Source: an uncultured Coriobacteriaceae bacterium
Lineage (GTDB): Bacteria > Actinomycetota > Coriobacteriia > Coriobacteriales > Coriobacteriaceae
NCBI GenBank assembly: GCA_944322305.1
Contig: CALUOP010000008.1
Coordinates: 1 to 64,000 of the forward strand
Direction of reading: 5' to 3'
DNA: 64,000 nt
The notes beneath the pieces were generated by a model, which worked only from the letters and a program-made list of their open reading frames with translations, ran no database searches and was not told where the DNA came from. Of this stretch, positions 31,961 to 41,448 are shown one piece after another. Each line of letters opens with the position of its first letter. The stretch's first letter is position 1. The position numbers and the translations under genes were made by a program.

Positions 31961-33679
31961 CTACTGGATGGTGACCTCGCGCCAGGTGGGGTTCTCCGGG
32001 TCGCGCACGTTGATGTAGGTCACGCCCGAGCGCTCGGCAAGGATCTTCTCAACCACGGTTTCCTTGTCCTGAACGTTGTCGGCGGGCCCCAGCGAAACCT
32101 CCACGCCGTTGTCGAGGTAGAGCGCGCACGCCTCCGGCGAGGCGGCCGAGATGCTGCGCACCTGCTCGAGAAACTCCTGGGAGAACCCGCGCGCGTAGGT
32201 CAGCGCGGCGGACACGCCCTCGTCAGCCACGGTGGAGCCGCTCTGCGGGTCGATGTCGGTACCCACATCGGTCACGAGCACCGCGCCCAGGTGCCGGGCA
32301 AGCTCAAGGGCCGCGTTGTAGCCCGTGCTCGCGCCGCTGTCCCCGGCGTCGCCGTCTGCACCTGCGTCGGCATCGGATCCGTCAGCAGCGCCGCCGTCGT
32401 CCGTGGCGGCAGCCGCGCCGTCGGTGTCGTTGGCATCCGCGGCATCGGCATCGGCATCGGTGCCGAACCCGTCGGCGTCAGCAACGGCCCCGTCTGCGGC
32501 CGCGTCACCGTCCGAGCCGTCCGTCTCCCCTGCGGCCTCGAGCGCCGTCGGGGCGATCCAGGTGCCCGAGCGGTCGACCGCCCAGGTGATGTCGCCCGTG
32601 GAGATGTAGACCAGCGCGAAGACCTTGCGCTCGACCGGCGTGACCACGAGCGTGTGCGGGAACTCCCGCTCGATGGAGACGCTCTCCACCCAGGGGTTCT
32701 GCCGCAGCTGGTCGGCTATGGCCTCGGCGTCGGCGTTGAGCAGCGTGGTGCCCTCGGGCAGGTCGACCAGCTTTTGGAGCTCGTCGGAGGTGATGTGCTC
32801 GGTTGCCTCGAGCCTCACCGTGTCGGCCGAGAAGAACCCGGCGTTGGCCACGAAGGTGAAGCCCACCCCGCCTACGACGATAAGGGCGAGAACCACGCCC
32901 AAGACGATGGCGATGACGCGTGCGGCCCCGCCACCTCCCGCGGGGCGGCGCGCGCCGGAGCTGTCGCTGCCGGCGCGCCGGCGCTGCTTGAGGGCCGCCG
33001 ACACGTCCGAGGCGGACGAGGCGCCGCTGCGGCGCTTGGCGATGCGCTTGATGAGCCCGTCGGAGGCGTGCGTCGAGCCGGCGCGCCCGGAGGGCTGGGC
33101 CCCGGCGAACCGCGTGGAGCCCACGCCGTCAGACGGCTGGGAGCGCGGCACGTTGACCCCCACCGGCACGCGCGCGGCGCCTGCGCCGCCTGAGGGCAGC
33201 GCCTGCGGACGGCGGACGGCGCGGTTCACCGGCGCGGCGGTGCCGCGCGGAACCGCCCGCCCCTGCGAGGACGTCGGGCGCGCGGCGGGCTGCCCGCCGC
33301 GCAGCGAAGACTTGGCCTGCTGCCGGCGCGCAAGCGCGCCGGCCTGGCGGTTGGGTGCGGACCCCGCGCCGCCGGAGGCTGCGCGGGGGCGCATCTGCGG
33401 CTTGGGCTGCTTGGGCTGCGCCGCCGACCTCCGCGCGGGAACCGCGGCTCCCGCCCCGGCGCCGCGGCGCTTCTTGGCCGCCGGCTGCGCGTAGGGCGAG
33501 TGCGCCGAGAGCCCTATGCGCTGGGGCACGGCTTGGCGCGGAGCGGCGGCACCGGCGTGCAGCGCCGCGCCCGCCCGCTGCGGACGGGCCACCGGCGCGG
33601 TGCGATTCCCCTTTCGATAGGTAGGCTTCGGCTGCCTAGAAGCCGAGGAACTTGACTTCTGGTTGTAGCTCGACGCCAT
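31961..33679 (-). CDS. ftsQ: Cell-division protein FtsQ with long tails
   Basis: 572 residues, about twice the family length. Residues 1-250 form a basic, Ala/Arg/Pro/Gln-rich disordered cytoplasmic tail. One membrane helix spans about 254-276 (VIAIVLGVVLALIVVGGVGF). The POTRA domain follows (FFSADTVRLEATEHITSDELQKLVDLPEGTTLL), then the beta domain (NPWVESVSIEREFPHTLVVTPVER). Residues 381-452 are an Asp/Ala/Gly-rich insertion inside the extracellular domain. It overlaps the end of murB by 44 bases and starts with ATG after AAGGGAA. FtsQ links early and late divisome proteins with FtsL and DivIC. Confidence 0.9.
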   Translation of the reverse strand: MASSYNQKSSSSASRQPKPTYRKGNRTAPVARPQRAGAALHAGAAAPRQAVPQRIGLSAHSPYAQPAAKKRRGAGAGAAVPARRSAAQPKQPKPQMRPRAASGGAGSAPNRQAGALARRQQAKSSLRGGQPAARPTSSQGRAVPRGTAAPVNRAVRRPQALPSGGAGAARVPVGVNVPRSQPSDGVGSTRFAGAQPSGRAGSTHASDGLIKRIAKRRSGASSASDVSAALKQRRRAGSDSSGARRPAGGGGAARVIAIVLGVVLALIVVGGVGFTFVANAGFFSADTVRLEATEHITSDELQKLVDLPEGTTLLNADAEAIADQLRQNPWVESVSIEREFPHTLVVTPVERKVFALVYISTGDITWAVDRSGTWIAPTALEAAGETDGSDGDAAADGAVADADGFGTDADADAADANDTDGAAAATDDGGAADGSDADAGADGDAGDSGASTGYNAALELARHLGAVLVTDVGTDIDPQSGSTVADEGVSAALTYARGFSQEFLEQVRSISAASPEACALYLDNGVEVSLGPADNVQDKETVVEKILAERSGVTYINVRDPENPTWREVTIQ

Positions 33680-34550
33680 ACGCTTCCCTTACCGTTGCAT
33701 GGACATGTTGGATGACGCGCACCACGTCCTCGGCGCGCGCGTTGCCCGTGTTCACGATAAAGTTAGCGTGAACCGGCGACACCTGCGCCCCGCCGATCGA
33801 AAAACCCTTCAATCCACAGTCCTCGATCATCTTTCCTACATGCATGCCGGCCGGGTTGCGGAAGACCGACCCGCACGAGGGCGCGCCCACCGGCTGCGTG
33901 CGCCGCCGCCTGGCCAGGCTCTTCTCCATGCGCGCGTTGATGGCGGCCTTGTCCTCGGGCTCCAGGTGCAGCTTGGCCTCCAGCACGATCTCGCCGCGCG
34001 GGATGCTCGTCTGGCGGTAGCCCCAGGTGATGTCCTCGTAGCCGTAGCGCTTGAGGCGCCTCTCCGCCGGCGAGAACACCCGGATCTCGTCGACGCGCGC
34101 GCCGATCCACTCGTCGCGCGAGCCGGCGTTCATGGAAACCGCGCCGCCGAGCGTGCCGGGGATCCCCACGCACGCCTCGAGGCCGGTGAGGCCGCGCGTA
34201 TACGCCTCGTTCACCACGCGCGAGAGCAGCGCGCCGGCGCCCGCCGAGATGGTGCACGCCTCCGGGTCGGTCACGAAGCGCGAGAACTCCCGCCCCAGCG
34301 TGATCACCGCCCCGTCGTAGCCCTCGTCGGACACCAGGAGATTGGACCCCTTGCCCAGGATCACCCACTCCATGTGCTCGTGCTCGAGAATCTCAACCGC
34401 GCGACGCAACCCGTGGTAGCTGTGGCAGGTGAGGAACAGCGCCGCCGGCCCCCCGATGCGGTAGGTGGTGTGGCGGCGCAGCGGCTCAGCCTCCGTCACG
34501 TCGATGTCGGCAGCGCCCGAAAGCGCCATGATCACGTTGAATGCGCTCAA
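33636..34550 (-). CDS. murB: UDP-N-acetylenolpyruvoylglucosamine reductase
   Basis: About 304 residues; FAD enzyme that reduces the enolpyruvyl group to make UDP-MurNAc. Seen: TTYRIGGPAALF, the FAD-binding VILGKGSNLLVSDEG, ACVGIPGTLGGAVSMNAG, the catalytic serine in SCGSVFRNPAG and the final glutamate in ELQPEVKFLGF, as expected for a type I/IIa enzyme. The start is uncertain: TTG 34550 has GGGAG six bases upstream, while ATG 34529, seven codons in, has no site; I give the TTG. Its 3' end overlaps ftsQ. Confidence 0.9.
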   Translation of the reverse strand: MSAFNVIMALSGAADIDVTEAEPLRRHTTYRIGGPAALFLTCHSYHGLRRAVEILEHEHMEWVILGKGSNLLVSDEGYDGAVITLGREFSRFVTDPEACTISAGAGALLSRVVNEAYTRGLTGLEACVGIPGTLGGAVSMNAGSRDEWIGARVDEIRVFSPAERRLKRYGYEDITWGYRQTSIPRGEIVLEAKLHLEPEDKAAINARMEKSLARRRRTQPVGAPSCGSVFRNPAGMHVGKMIEDCGLKGFSIGGAQVSPVHANFIVNTGNARAEDVVRVIQHVHATVREAYGVELQPEVKFLGF

Positions 34551-34600
34551 CGCCCTCTCCCGTCTCCCCGCAGCGCGGGGCGCATGCGCCGTCGCCGCCT

Positions 34601-36004
34601 TTAAGCCTGGCAGGCCTCGATGAACTCGGGGCCGACGTTGGTCACGTCGCCGGCGCCCATGGTGATGAGCAGATCGCCGGCGCGGCAGGTTGCCTTCAGC
34701 ACGTCGGACACCTCCGCGCGGTTGGACACGTAGCGCACGGGCTTGCCGGGGTGCGCGCGCTCGATGGCGTCGGCCAGCAGCTTGCTCGTGACGCCGGGGA
34801 TGGGCATCTCGCCGGCCGAGAAGACGTCGATCAGCACGACCTCGTCGGCGTCGGCGAAGGCGTCGGCGAACTGGTCGAGAAGCGCCTGGAGGCGCGAGTA
34901 GCGGTGCGGCTGGAACACCACGACCACGCGGTCGAAGGTGAGCTCCTTGGCGGCCGAGAGCGTGGCTTTGATCTCGGTGGGATGGTGGCCGTAGTCGTCC
35001 ACCACGGTGACGCCGGCCACGTCGCCCACGTGCGTGAAGCGGCGGCGCGCCCCCTCGAAGGTGGAGAGCGCGCGGGCGGCCTCGGCAAGGTCGAGCCCGA
35101 GGGCGCGGGCAACCGCCAGGCAGGCGGTGGCGTTCAGGATGTTGTGGCGGCCGGGGTTGTGCTCGACGCTCGCCTCGCACACCTCGCCGTCGGAGAAGCG
35201 CACCGTGAAGTCGCTCGCGATGGAGTGCGGGCGCGCCTGCCCCGCGCACACCACGTCGTTGTCCTCGTTGAAGCCGTAGGTCACCACGGTGCGGCCCGTG
35301 GCGCGGGCGAGCTCGGCCACGCGCGGGTTGTCGCCGCACACCACCACGGTGCCGTCCTCGCCCACCAGGCTCATGAACTTCTCGAAGGTCTCCTCGATCT
35401 CGACGAGCGAGGAGTAGTGGTCCATGTGGTCCTCCTCGATGTTGGTGACCACGGCCACGGTGGGATCGAGGTAGAGGAAGGAGCTGTCGGACTCGTCGGC
35501 CTCGGCCACGAAGTACTTGCCGGCGCCGTTCTTACCGTTGGTGCCGTAGCCCTCGACCACGCCGCCGATCAGAAAGCTCGGCTCCAGGCCCATGCGGTCG
35601 ATCATCGTGGCGCACATGGAGGAGGTCGTAGTCTTGCCGTGGGTGCCCGCCACCGCGATGGTCACGCGGCCGCGGCCCAGGTACGACAGCATCTTGGCGC
35701 GGGGCCACACCGGGATGCCCTTCTCGCGGGCGCGCACAAGCTCGGGGTTGCTCTCGGGAATGGCCGAGGAGATCACCACGACCTCGGGATCCACGGCGTC
35801 AACCGTCTCGGCGCGGTGCCCGATGCGCACGTCCACGCCGGCGCGCGTGAGCTGGCGCACGTAGCGCGAGGTCTTGAGGTCCGAGCCGCTCACCTGGTAG
35901 CCGCGCTCGTGCAGCACGAGCGCGATGCCGCTCATGCCTGCGCCGCCGACGCCGATGAAGTGAACGCGCTCGAACGGGCGCGCGGTATCCGAAGCTGCCG
36001 TCAT
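34601..36004 (-). CDS. murC: UDP-N-acetylmuramate-L-alanine ligase
   Basis: 467 residues. Adds the first residue of the stem peptide. The N-terminal Rossmann part has HFIGVGGAGMSGIALVL; the ATP loop is AVAGTHGKTTTSSM; EADESDSSFL, VVTNIEEDHMDHY and the C-terminal VDDYGHHPTEI plus VVVFQPHRYSRL complete the Mur ligase pattern. ATG 36004 was chosen for GGGGGAG seven bases upstream. Lies between murG and murB in the cluster. Confidence 0.96.
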   Translation of the reverse strand: MTAASDTARPFERVHFIGVGGAGMSGIALVLHERGYQVSGSDLKTSRYVRQLTRAGVDVRIGHRAETVDAVDPEVVVISSAIPESNPELVRAREKGIPVWPRAKMLSYLGRGRVTIAVAGTHGKTTTSSMCATMIDRMGLEPSFLIGGVVEGYGTNGKNGAGKYFVAEADESDSSFLYLDPTVAVVTNIEEDHMDHYSSLVEIEETFEKFMSLVGEDGTVVVCGDNPRVAELARATGRTVVTYGFNEDNDVVCAGQARPHSIASDFTVRFSDGEVCEASVEHNPGRHNILNATACLAVARALGLDLAEAARALSTFEGARRRFTHVGDVAGVTVVDDYGHHPTEIKATLSAAKELTFDRVVVVFQPHRYSRLQALLDQFADAFADADEVVLIDVFSAGEMPIPGVTSKLLADAIERAHPGKPVRYVSNRAEVSDVLKATCRAGDLLITMGAGDVTNVGPEFIEACQA

Positions 36005-36104
36005 ATGGATGCTCCCCCATGCCGGAGGGACGCGAGCGGTCCCTCGTACGTATCGTGATCCGACCCAAAACCCTATTACTGTACAGCAAAACAGCCGCGT
36101 GCGC

Positions 36105-37232
36105 CTAGGCGCACAAAGCCTCAACTTCGTCGGCAAGGCGCGCGGCGGCCTCGGCCTGACCGAGCCCGCGGGCGCAGGCGGCCATGCGCTGGCGCGCCGA
36201 GGCGTCGCCGAGCAGGCGCAGAAGCTCGTCGGAGAAGCGCGCGGAGTCCAGCTCGTCGTCGGGCACGAGCACCGCCGCGCCCGCGTCGGTGAGGAAGCGC
36301 GCGTTGGTGGTCTGGTGATCCTCGGTGGCCAGCGGATACGGCACGAGGATGGAGGGCACGGCGAGCGCCGCGATCTCGGCAACCGACGAGGCCCCCGAGC
36401 GGGAGAGCACCAGGTCGGCGGCGGCCAGCATGTCGCCCATGTCCTCGATGTAGGGGCTCAGCAGGTAGCGGGCGCGCTGGTCCTCGGGCAGCTTGAGCGC
36501 GGCCCGCGTGGCCTCGTAGCCGTCCTCGCCCGCGGCGTGGACCACCCACACCTCCTCGCGGCGCAAAAGCTCGGGCGCCAGGCGGGCAAGCGCCTCGTTG
36601 ATGTGGCGCGCGCCGAGCGAGCCGCCGAAGACGAGCAGCACCGTGGCGGACGCGGGGACCCCGAGCTTGGCGCGGCCGCGCTCGCGGCTGCCCTCGAGCA
36701 CCGTGCGGCGCACGGGGTTGCCCGTCATGACGATGCGGGTGTCAGGCCCCTTCTTGGCCGCGAAGACGCGCTCCACGCTCGGCTGCGCAATGGCGATGAG
36801 CGAGGCTATGCGCGCCGACTGCTTGTTGGCAAGCCCCGGCACGGAGTTCTGCTCGTGCAGGGCCACCGGGATCTTCAAGCGCGCGGCGGCGCGCACCAGC
36901 GGCAGCTCCACGTAGGCGCCGAAGCCTATGGCTACATCGGGCCGCGCGGCGGGCGTGTCCGAGAAGTACTTCGCCAGGCGGCGCTCCTCGTGGCGCAGGT
37001 GCGCAAGCGCCGTCACGAGCGTCCAGGGCCGGGAGCGGTCGAAGCCGGTCACCTCGACCGGGAAGAAGTCGAAGCCCGCCTCGGGCACGAGCCTGCCCTC
37101 GAGGCGGCGCGTCTCGCCGTAGAAGCAAACGTCGTGGCCGCGGTCGCGCAGCTCCTGCGCCAGCGCGAGCGCCGGGTTCACGTGTCCGGCGGTGCCGCCC
37201 GCCGCGATAGCCACTTTCCCAGGGGTTGCCAT
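36105..37232 (-). CDS. murG: Lipid II-forming N-acetylglucosaminyltransferase
   Basis: 375 residues, GT28 family. Transfers GlcNAc to lipid I at the inner membrane face. G loops IAAGGTAGHVNPALALAQ and LVFGGSLGARHIN, and the UDP-GlcNAc site SRSGASSVAEIAALAVPSILVPYPLATEDHQTTNA are all present; the conserved LHEQNSVPGLANK is intact. GAAAGGGGACGGC precedes the ATG. The N-terminus is seen as complete. Confidence 0.96.
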   Translation of the reverse strand: MATPGKVAIAAGGTAGHVNPALALAQELRDRGHDVCFYGETRRLEGRLVPEAGFDFFPVEVTGFDRSRPWTLVTALAHLRHEERRLAKYFSDTPAARPDVAIGFGAYVELPLVRAAARLKIPVALHEQNSVPGLANKQSARIASLIAIAQPSVERVFAAKKGPDTRIVMTGNPVRRTVLEGSRERGRAKLGVPASATVLLVFGGSLGARHINEALARLAPELLRREEVWVVHAAGEDGYEATRAALKLPEDQRARYLLSPYIEDMGDMLAAADLVLSRSGASSVAEIAALAVPSILVPYPLATEDHQTTNARFLTDAGAAVLVPDDELDSARFSDELLRLLGDASARQRMAACARGLGQAEAAARLADEVEALCA

Positions 37233-37299
37233 GCCGTCCCCTTTCCGTATCGTCCTCGCAGGCTCGGAAGGGCTCCTCCGCGCCTGCCGCTACCTTATC

Positions 37300-38934
37300 C
37301 TACCGCGTTTGGCCATCCCGGCGCGAGCGGGTGCGCTCGCCGGCGTCTGCCGGACGATAACCGCCGCCCAGACGCACGTGCGGCCCGCGGGTGCGCAGGC
37401 GCTCGCTGGGGTCGGGCCCCAGGTTCACGCGCTCGTAGCCACCCGCGCGGGCGGCTCCGCGCCCGTCGCGCGCGCCCGCGCGCCCAGGGCCCGCCCCGGT
37501 GCGCGGCGAGGCGCCGACGTCCCCGCGCCAAGGCGCGCGCCCCTCCCCGCCGCCGGAGCGCCCGGCGCCGCGCGGGCGCGGCGCGTTCGCGGTGCCCGCA
37601 CCCTTACCGCCCTCGTAGACGGTGAAGGAGCCGGAGCGCTCTGAGCGGCGGCGCGCCGGGCCGGCCGTGCTCTCATCCACCAGCTCGAAGCGCTCGCGGC
37701 GCGCGTCGTGGAGGGTGCGCACGTTGCTTTCGATGGAGACGCGCAGAATGAGTCCCGACAGGATGAGGCACGAGATCATGGAGGAGCCGCCGGCGCTGAT
37801 GAAGGGCAGCGGCTTGCCCGTCATGGGGATCACGCCGATGACGCCGAGTGCGTTGATAAGGAACTGCACCATGAAGATCACGGTGCACCCCGCAGCGATG
37901 AGGCGCCCTTGGAGCGTGGGCGACTGCCGGGCGATCTTGAGGCCGGCAAAGGCGAAGGCCGTGAACACCGCGAACAAGACGATGAGCCCGACGAAGCCCG
38001 CCTCCTCGCCGACGATGGCCAGGATGTAGTCGTTGTGGGCCTCGGGCAGGTAGGAGTACTTGATGGTGGAGTTGCCGATGCCCCGGCCGAACAGGCCGCC
38101 CGAGGCGAACGCCATGATGGCGCGCGTGGCCTGGTAGCCGGTGTCGTACTCGTCGAGCCACGGGTCGGCCATGAAGCGCTGCAGGCGGTAGGGCTCGATG
38201 GCCACGAAGATCACGAACAGCGCGCCCAGGATCACCAGGCCGCCGATGAGCAGGGCGTAGGAGAACCCCGCGAGGTAGCACATGAACACGATCGAGGTGA
38301 CGATGATCACCGAGGAGCCCATGTCGGGCTCGAGCATGATGCAGACGACGGGCACGCCCACGCACACCGCCAGCAGCTTGATGAAGGTGGGCGTGTCGAT
38401 GCGCGTCCCCTCGTAGTAGTCCGAGAAGATCTTGGCCGCCGTGAGCACCACGGTGGCCTTGGCGAACTCCGAGGGCTGAAGCTGGCCGAGCAAGGGGATG
38501 GTGATCCAGCGGCGCGCGCCGTTGGCCTCGGTGCCCACGAGGGGCGTGACGACAAGGAAGAGCAGCACAACCGTCCAGCAGATCCACGTCTTGTTGGTAA
38601 GCCAGGTGTCCAGCGGGACGAAGGCCGCCACCACGCAGGCGATGGCGCCCACGGCGATGAAGATGGCCTGGCGCGTGAAGTAGTAGGTGGCGTCCTCGAT
38701 CTGGGGGTCGGCCAGCGCCTCGATGGCCGAGGCGGAGTAGACCATGAGCAGGCCGAAGCCCACCAGCGCCACCAGGCAGGCGATGAACACCAGGCGCGGG
38801 CGCATGATGCGCGCCGGCACGCCGCCGATAAGGCGCTCGGACGACGAGACGCCCGCGCGCCCGGACGGGCGGGCGCCGGCGAGCGCCGTGGAAAGCGATT
38901 CGATGAGGTTGGGGTGCTGGGAGGTTCGGGCCAC
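37300..38934 (-). CDS. ftsW: SEDS glycosyltransferase FtsW with basic C-terminal tail
   Basis: 544 residues. The SEDS core (about 55-400) has ten helices with GLLMVYSASAIEAL, the motif PSEFAKATVVLTAAKIF, AIVGEEAGFVGLIVLF and the end VIGVIPMTGKPLPFISAGGSSMIS. The remaining 140 residues form an Arg/Gly/Ala-rich disordered tail, unusual in length. It polymerises lipid II together with the penicillin-binding protein FtsI. The start is GTG with AAAGGA; a short Ser-rich leader precedes the first helix. Confidence 0.93.
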   Translation of the reverse strand: MARTSQHPNLIESLSTALAGARPSGRAGVSSSERLIGGVPARIMRPRLVFIACLVALVGFGLLMVYSASAIEALADPQIEDATYYFTRQAIFIAVGAIACVVAAFVPLDTWLTNKTWICWTVVLLFLVVTPLVGTEANGARRWITIPLLGQLQPSEFAKATVVLTAAKIFSDYYEGTRIDTPTFIKLLAVCVGVPVVCIMLEPDMGSSVIIVTSIVFMCYLAGFSYALLIGGLVILGALFVIFVAIEPYRLQRFMADPWLDEYDTGYQATRAIMAFASGGLFGRGIGNSTIKYSYLPEAHNDYILAIVGEEAGFVGLIVLFAVFTAFAFAGLKIARQSPTLQGRLIAAGCTVIFMVQFLINALGVIGVIPMTGKPLPFISAGGSSMISCLILSGLILRVSIESNVRTLHDARRERFELVDESTAGPARRRSERSGSFTVYEGGKGAGTANAPRPRGAGRSGGGEGRAPWRGDVGASPRTGAGPGRAGARDGRGAARAGGYERVNLGPDPSERLRTRGPHVRLGGGYRPADAGERTRSRRDGQTR

Positions 38935-38991
38935 GCTGGTTCCTTTGTGCTGCGATTGATCTGCTGTCTCGATATGGCCGAAAGCCCGGGG

Positions 38992-40410
38992 CTACGCGCG
39001 GGCGCTCTCGGCAGCGAGCCTGCCGACGAGCTCCTTGAAGCGCGCGCCGCGCTCCTCGAACCCGCCGAACTCGTCGAACGACGAGCAGGCCGGCGAGAGC
39101 AGCACGGTGTCGCCCGCATGCGCGATCGAGCGCGCCACGTCAAGCGCGTCGGCCATGTGGTCGGCCGCGGCCAGGTCGATCTCGGAGGCGCCCTCGGTCT
39201 CGGAGAAGGCCTTGAGGAAGCGCGGGCCCGCCTCGCCGTAGCACACCACGGCGCGCACCCGGCTCGCCACCTCTGCGGCGAACTCCGCAAGCGGCGTGCC
39301 CTTGTCGGTGCCGCCCGCGAGGAGCACCACGCGACCCGCAGGGAAGGCGGTGAGCGCCTTCAGCACGGCGTCGGTGTTGGTTGCCTTGGAGTCGTTCACG
39401 TACGCCACGCCGTCAACCTCGGCCACCGGCTCGATGCGGTGCTCGAGCGGGGCGAAGGAGACGAGGCCTTGGCGCACCAGCTCGGCGTCGGCGCCCACGA
39501 ACAGCGCCACCGCCGCCGCGGCAAGCGCGTTCACGGCGTTGTGCTCGCCTTTGATCTTGAGCTCGGAGGCGGCGACGAGCTCGGTGAGCTCGCCGGCCAA
39601 GCGCACGAACAGCACGTCGTCCTCGGAGAGGAAGGCCGCGTCCGCAGCGCCGGTGTCGCGGCGCGCGAGCTCGCACAGGCGGATGCCGCGCGCGCGGATC
39701 GCGCCTGCCCGGGCGGCCGCGCCGGCATCGTCCATGTCCACCACCGCCAGGTCGCCGGCGTCCATGTTGGCGAACAGCCGCATCTTGGCGGCCGCGTAGT
39801 TCTCGTGCGTGCGGTGCCACTTGAGGTGGTCGGGGGTGATGTTGAGCAGCGCGCCGGCGCGCGGGTGCAGCTCGCGCGTGGTGGCGAGCTGGTAGCTGGA
39901 GAGCTCGGCCACGAACCACGAGCCCGGCGAGCGCTTGTCCACCCGCGAGATGGCGCAGGTGCCGATGTTGCCCACGGCGTCGGCGGCGATGCCGGCCTCA
40001 ACCAGCAGGTGACGCGTCAGCGAGGTCACCGTGGTCTTGCCGTTGGTGCCGGTGATGCCCACCCAGCGCTCGGGGCTTGCGCGGAAGGCCAGCTCGGGCT
40101 CGCCGAAAATCTCGGCGGACGCCGCGCGGGCCGAGGCGAAGAAGTCGGAGAACTCCGAGATGCCCGGGCTCGCCACGCACACGTCGAAGGAGCCGGCGAC
40201 CTCGTCGGTGCCGAAGACGAAGCGCACCCCCTCTGCGGCGAGGGCCTCGGTGGCAGTAGAGGGTGCAGACGCCGCGCCGCCGTACACGGTGATAGAGCTC
40301 ACGCGCGGGCGCGAGCCCTCGGCGCTGTGGGCGAGCGCCCAGCGCACCACGTCGAGGCCGGTCTTACCCTGGCCGAGGACAAGCAGCGAGAACGTGTCAG
40401 GTAAAGCCAT
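38992..40410 (-). CDS. murD: UDP-N-acetylmuramoylalanine-D-glutamate ligase
   Basis: 472 residues. Adds D-glutamate. Shows FSLLVLGQGKTGLDVV at the N-terminus, the ATP loop VGITGTNGKTTVTSLT, AELSSYQL, LLNITPDHLKWH and the central VNDSKATNTDAVLKAL, followed by VLLAGGTDKGT. GGTAGG precedes the ATG, seven bases after the mraY stop. Confidence 0.96.
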   Translation of the reverse strand: MALPDTFSLLVLGQGKTGLDVVRWALAHSAEGSRPRVSSITVYGGAASAPSTATEALAAEGVRFVFGTDEVAGSFDVCVASPGISEFSDFFASARAASAEIFGEPELAFRASPERWVGITGTNGKTTVTSLTRHLLVEAGIAADAVGNIGTCAISRVDKRSPGSWFVAELSSYQLATTRELHPRAGALLNITPDHLKWHRTHENYAAAKMRLFANMDAGDLAVVDMDDAGAAARAGAIRARGIRLCELARRDTGAADAAFLSEDDVLFVRLAGELTELVAASELKIKGEHNAVNALAAAAVALFVGADAELVRQGLVSFAPLEHRIEPVAEVDGVAYVNDSKATNTDAVLKALTAFPAGRVVLLAGGTDKGTPLAEFAAEVASRVRAVVCYGEAGPRFLKAFSETEGASEIDLAAADHMADALDVARSIAHAGDTVLLSPACSSFDEFGGFEERGARFKELVGRLAAESARA

Positions 40411-40416
40411 GTCAAC

Positions 40417-41448
40417 CTACCCCATTTGAAAGAAGAGTGCCAAACCCACGGCGCCGAACGCGGCCGCCAAGATCCAGAAGCGGATGACCACCTTGGTCTC
40501 GGCCCAGCCGCTCTGCTCGAAGTGATGGTGGATGGGCGCCATGCGGAACACGCGCTTGCCCGTGCACTTGAAGCTCACGACCTGGATCATGACCGAGAGC
40601 GCCTCCATGATGAACAGGCCGCCCACCACCAGCGAGATCACCTCGGTGTTGGTGAGGATGGCCACGCCGGCGAACGCCGCGCCGAGCGCGAGCGACCCGG
40701 TGTCGCCCATGAAGATGCTCGCCGGGTAGCAGTTGTGCCACAGAAAGCCGATGCAGGCGCCGGCGCAGGCCGCGCAGAAGATGGCGAGGTTGGCGTCGTG
40801 CGACAAAAACGAGATCGCCGCCATCACGAGCATCGACATCATGGAGGTGCCGCCGGCCAGGCCGTCGAGGCCGTCGGTGAGGTTCACCGCGTTGGACATG
40901 CCGGCGAGCAGCAGAAACACGAAGACGAGGTAGAGCCACGGGATGGTGACGACGCCGTCGCCCACGGGGATGGAGGTGGACAGCACGCCCAGGTCGATGG
41001 TGAAGCCGCCCGGGAAGCGCACCTCCGGCTCAACCCCGCACAGGTTCACGGCGCACAGGCAAAACGCCACGCAGATGACCGTGAGGCCCGCCATCTTGGC
41101 GGCCGGCGTGAGCCCGAGCGAGCGGCCGTGCGTAACCGAGGTGAGGTCGTCCACCAAGCCCAGAAGGCCGCAGCAAAGCGTCACGCCCACCGCCAGGAAA
41201 ATCTGCGGGGTGGGCTTGGCCATCACCAGGCACGAGACCACCAGGGCGATGAGGATCACGGCGCCGCCCATGGTGGGCGTGCCCTGCTTCACCAGGTGGC
41301 GCTGCGGGCCGTCGGCGCGCACCTCCTGGCCGAAGTGCTCGTGCTTCATGAGCTTGATCCACAGCGGCATGAGCAAAAGCGCCACGACCGCTGCGATGCC
41401 GAGGGCCAAAAACACTTGGTAGGTGGGGTAAGCAGGGTTGCCTAGCAT
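40417..41448 (-). CDS. mraY: Phospho-N-acetylmuramoyl-pentapeptide transferase
   Basis: 343 residues, ten helices. Forms lipid I from undecaprenyl phosphate. Conserved loops: KQGTPTMGGAVIL, GLVDDLTSV with the Mg-binding aspartates, NAVNLTDGLDGLAGG and APIHHHFEQSGW with the HHH motif. The ATG overlaps the end of murF (the murF stop falls at 41444-41442), so translation is coupled; AAGGAG within murF precedes it. Confidence 0.97.
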   Translation of the reverse strand: MLGNPAYPTYQVFLALGIAAVVALLLMPLWIKLMKHEHFGQEVRADGPQRHLVKQGTPTMGGAVILIALVVSCLVMAKPTPQIFLAVGVTLCCGLLGLVDDLTSVTHGRSLGLTPAAKMAGLTVICVAFCLCAVNLCGVEPEVRFPGGFTIDLGVLSTSIPVGDGVVTIPWLYLVFVFLLLAGMSNAVNLTDGLDGLAGGTSMMSMLVMAAISFLSHDANLAIFCAACAGACIGFLWHNCYPASIFMGDTGSLALGAAFAGVAILTNTEVISLVVGGLFIMEALSVMIQVVSFKCTGKRVFRMAPIHHHFEQSGWAETKVVIRFWILAAAFGAVGLALFFQMG

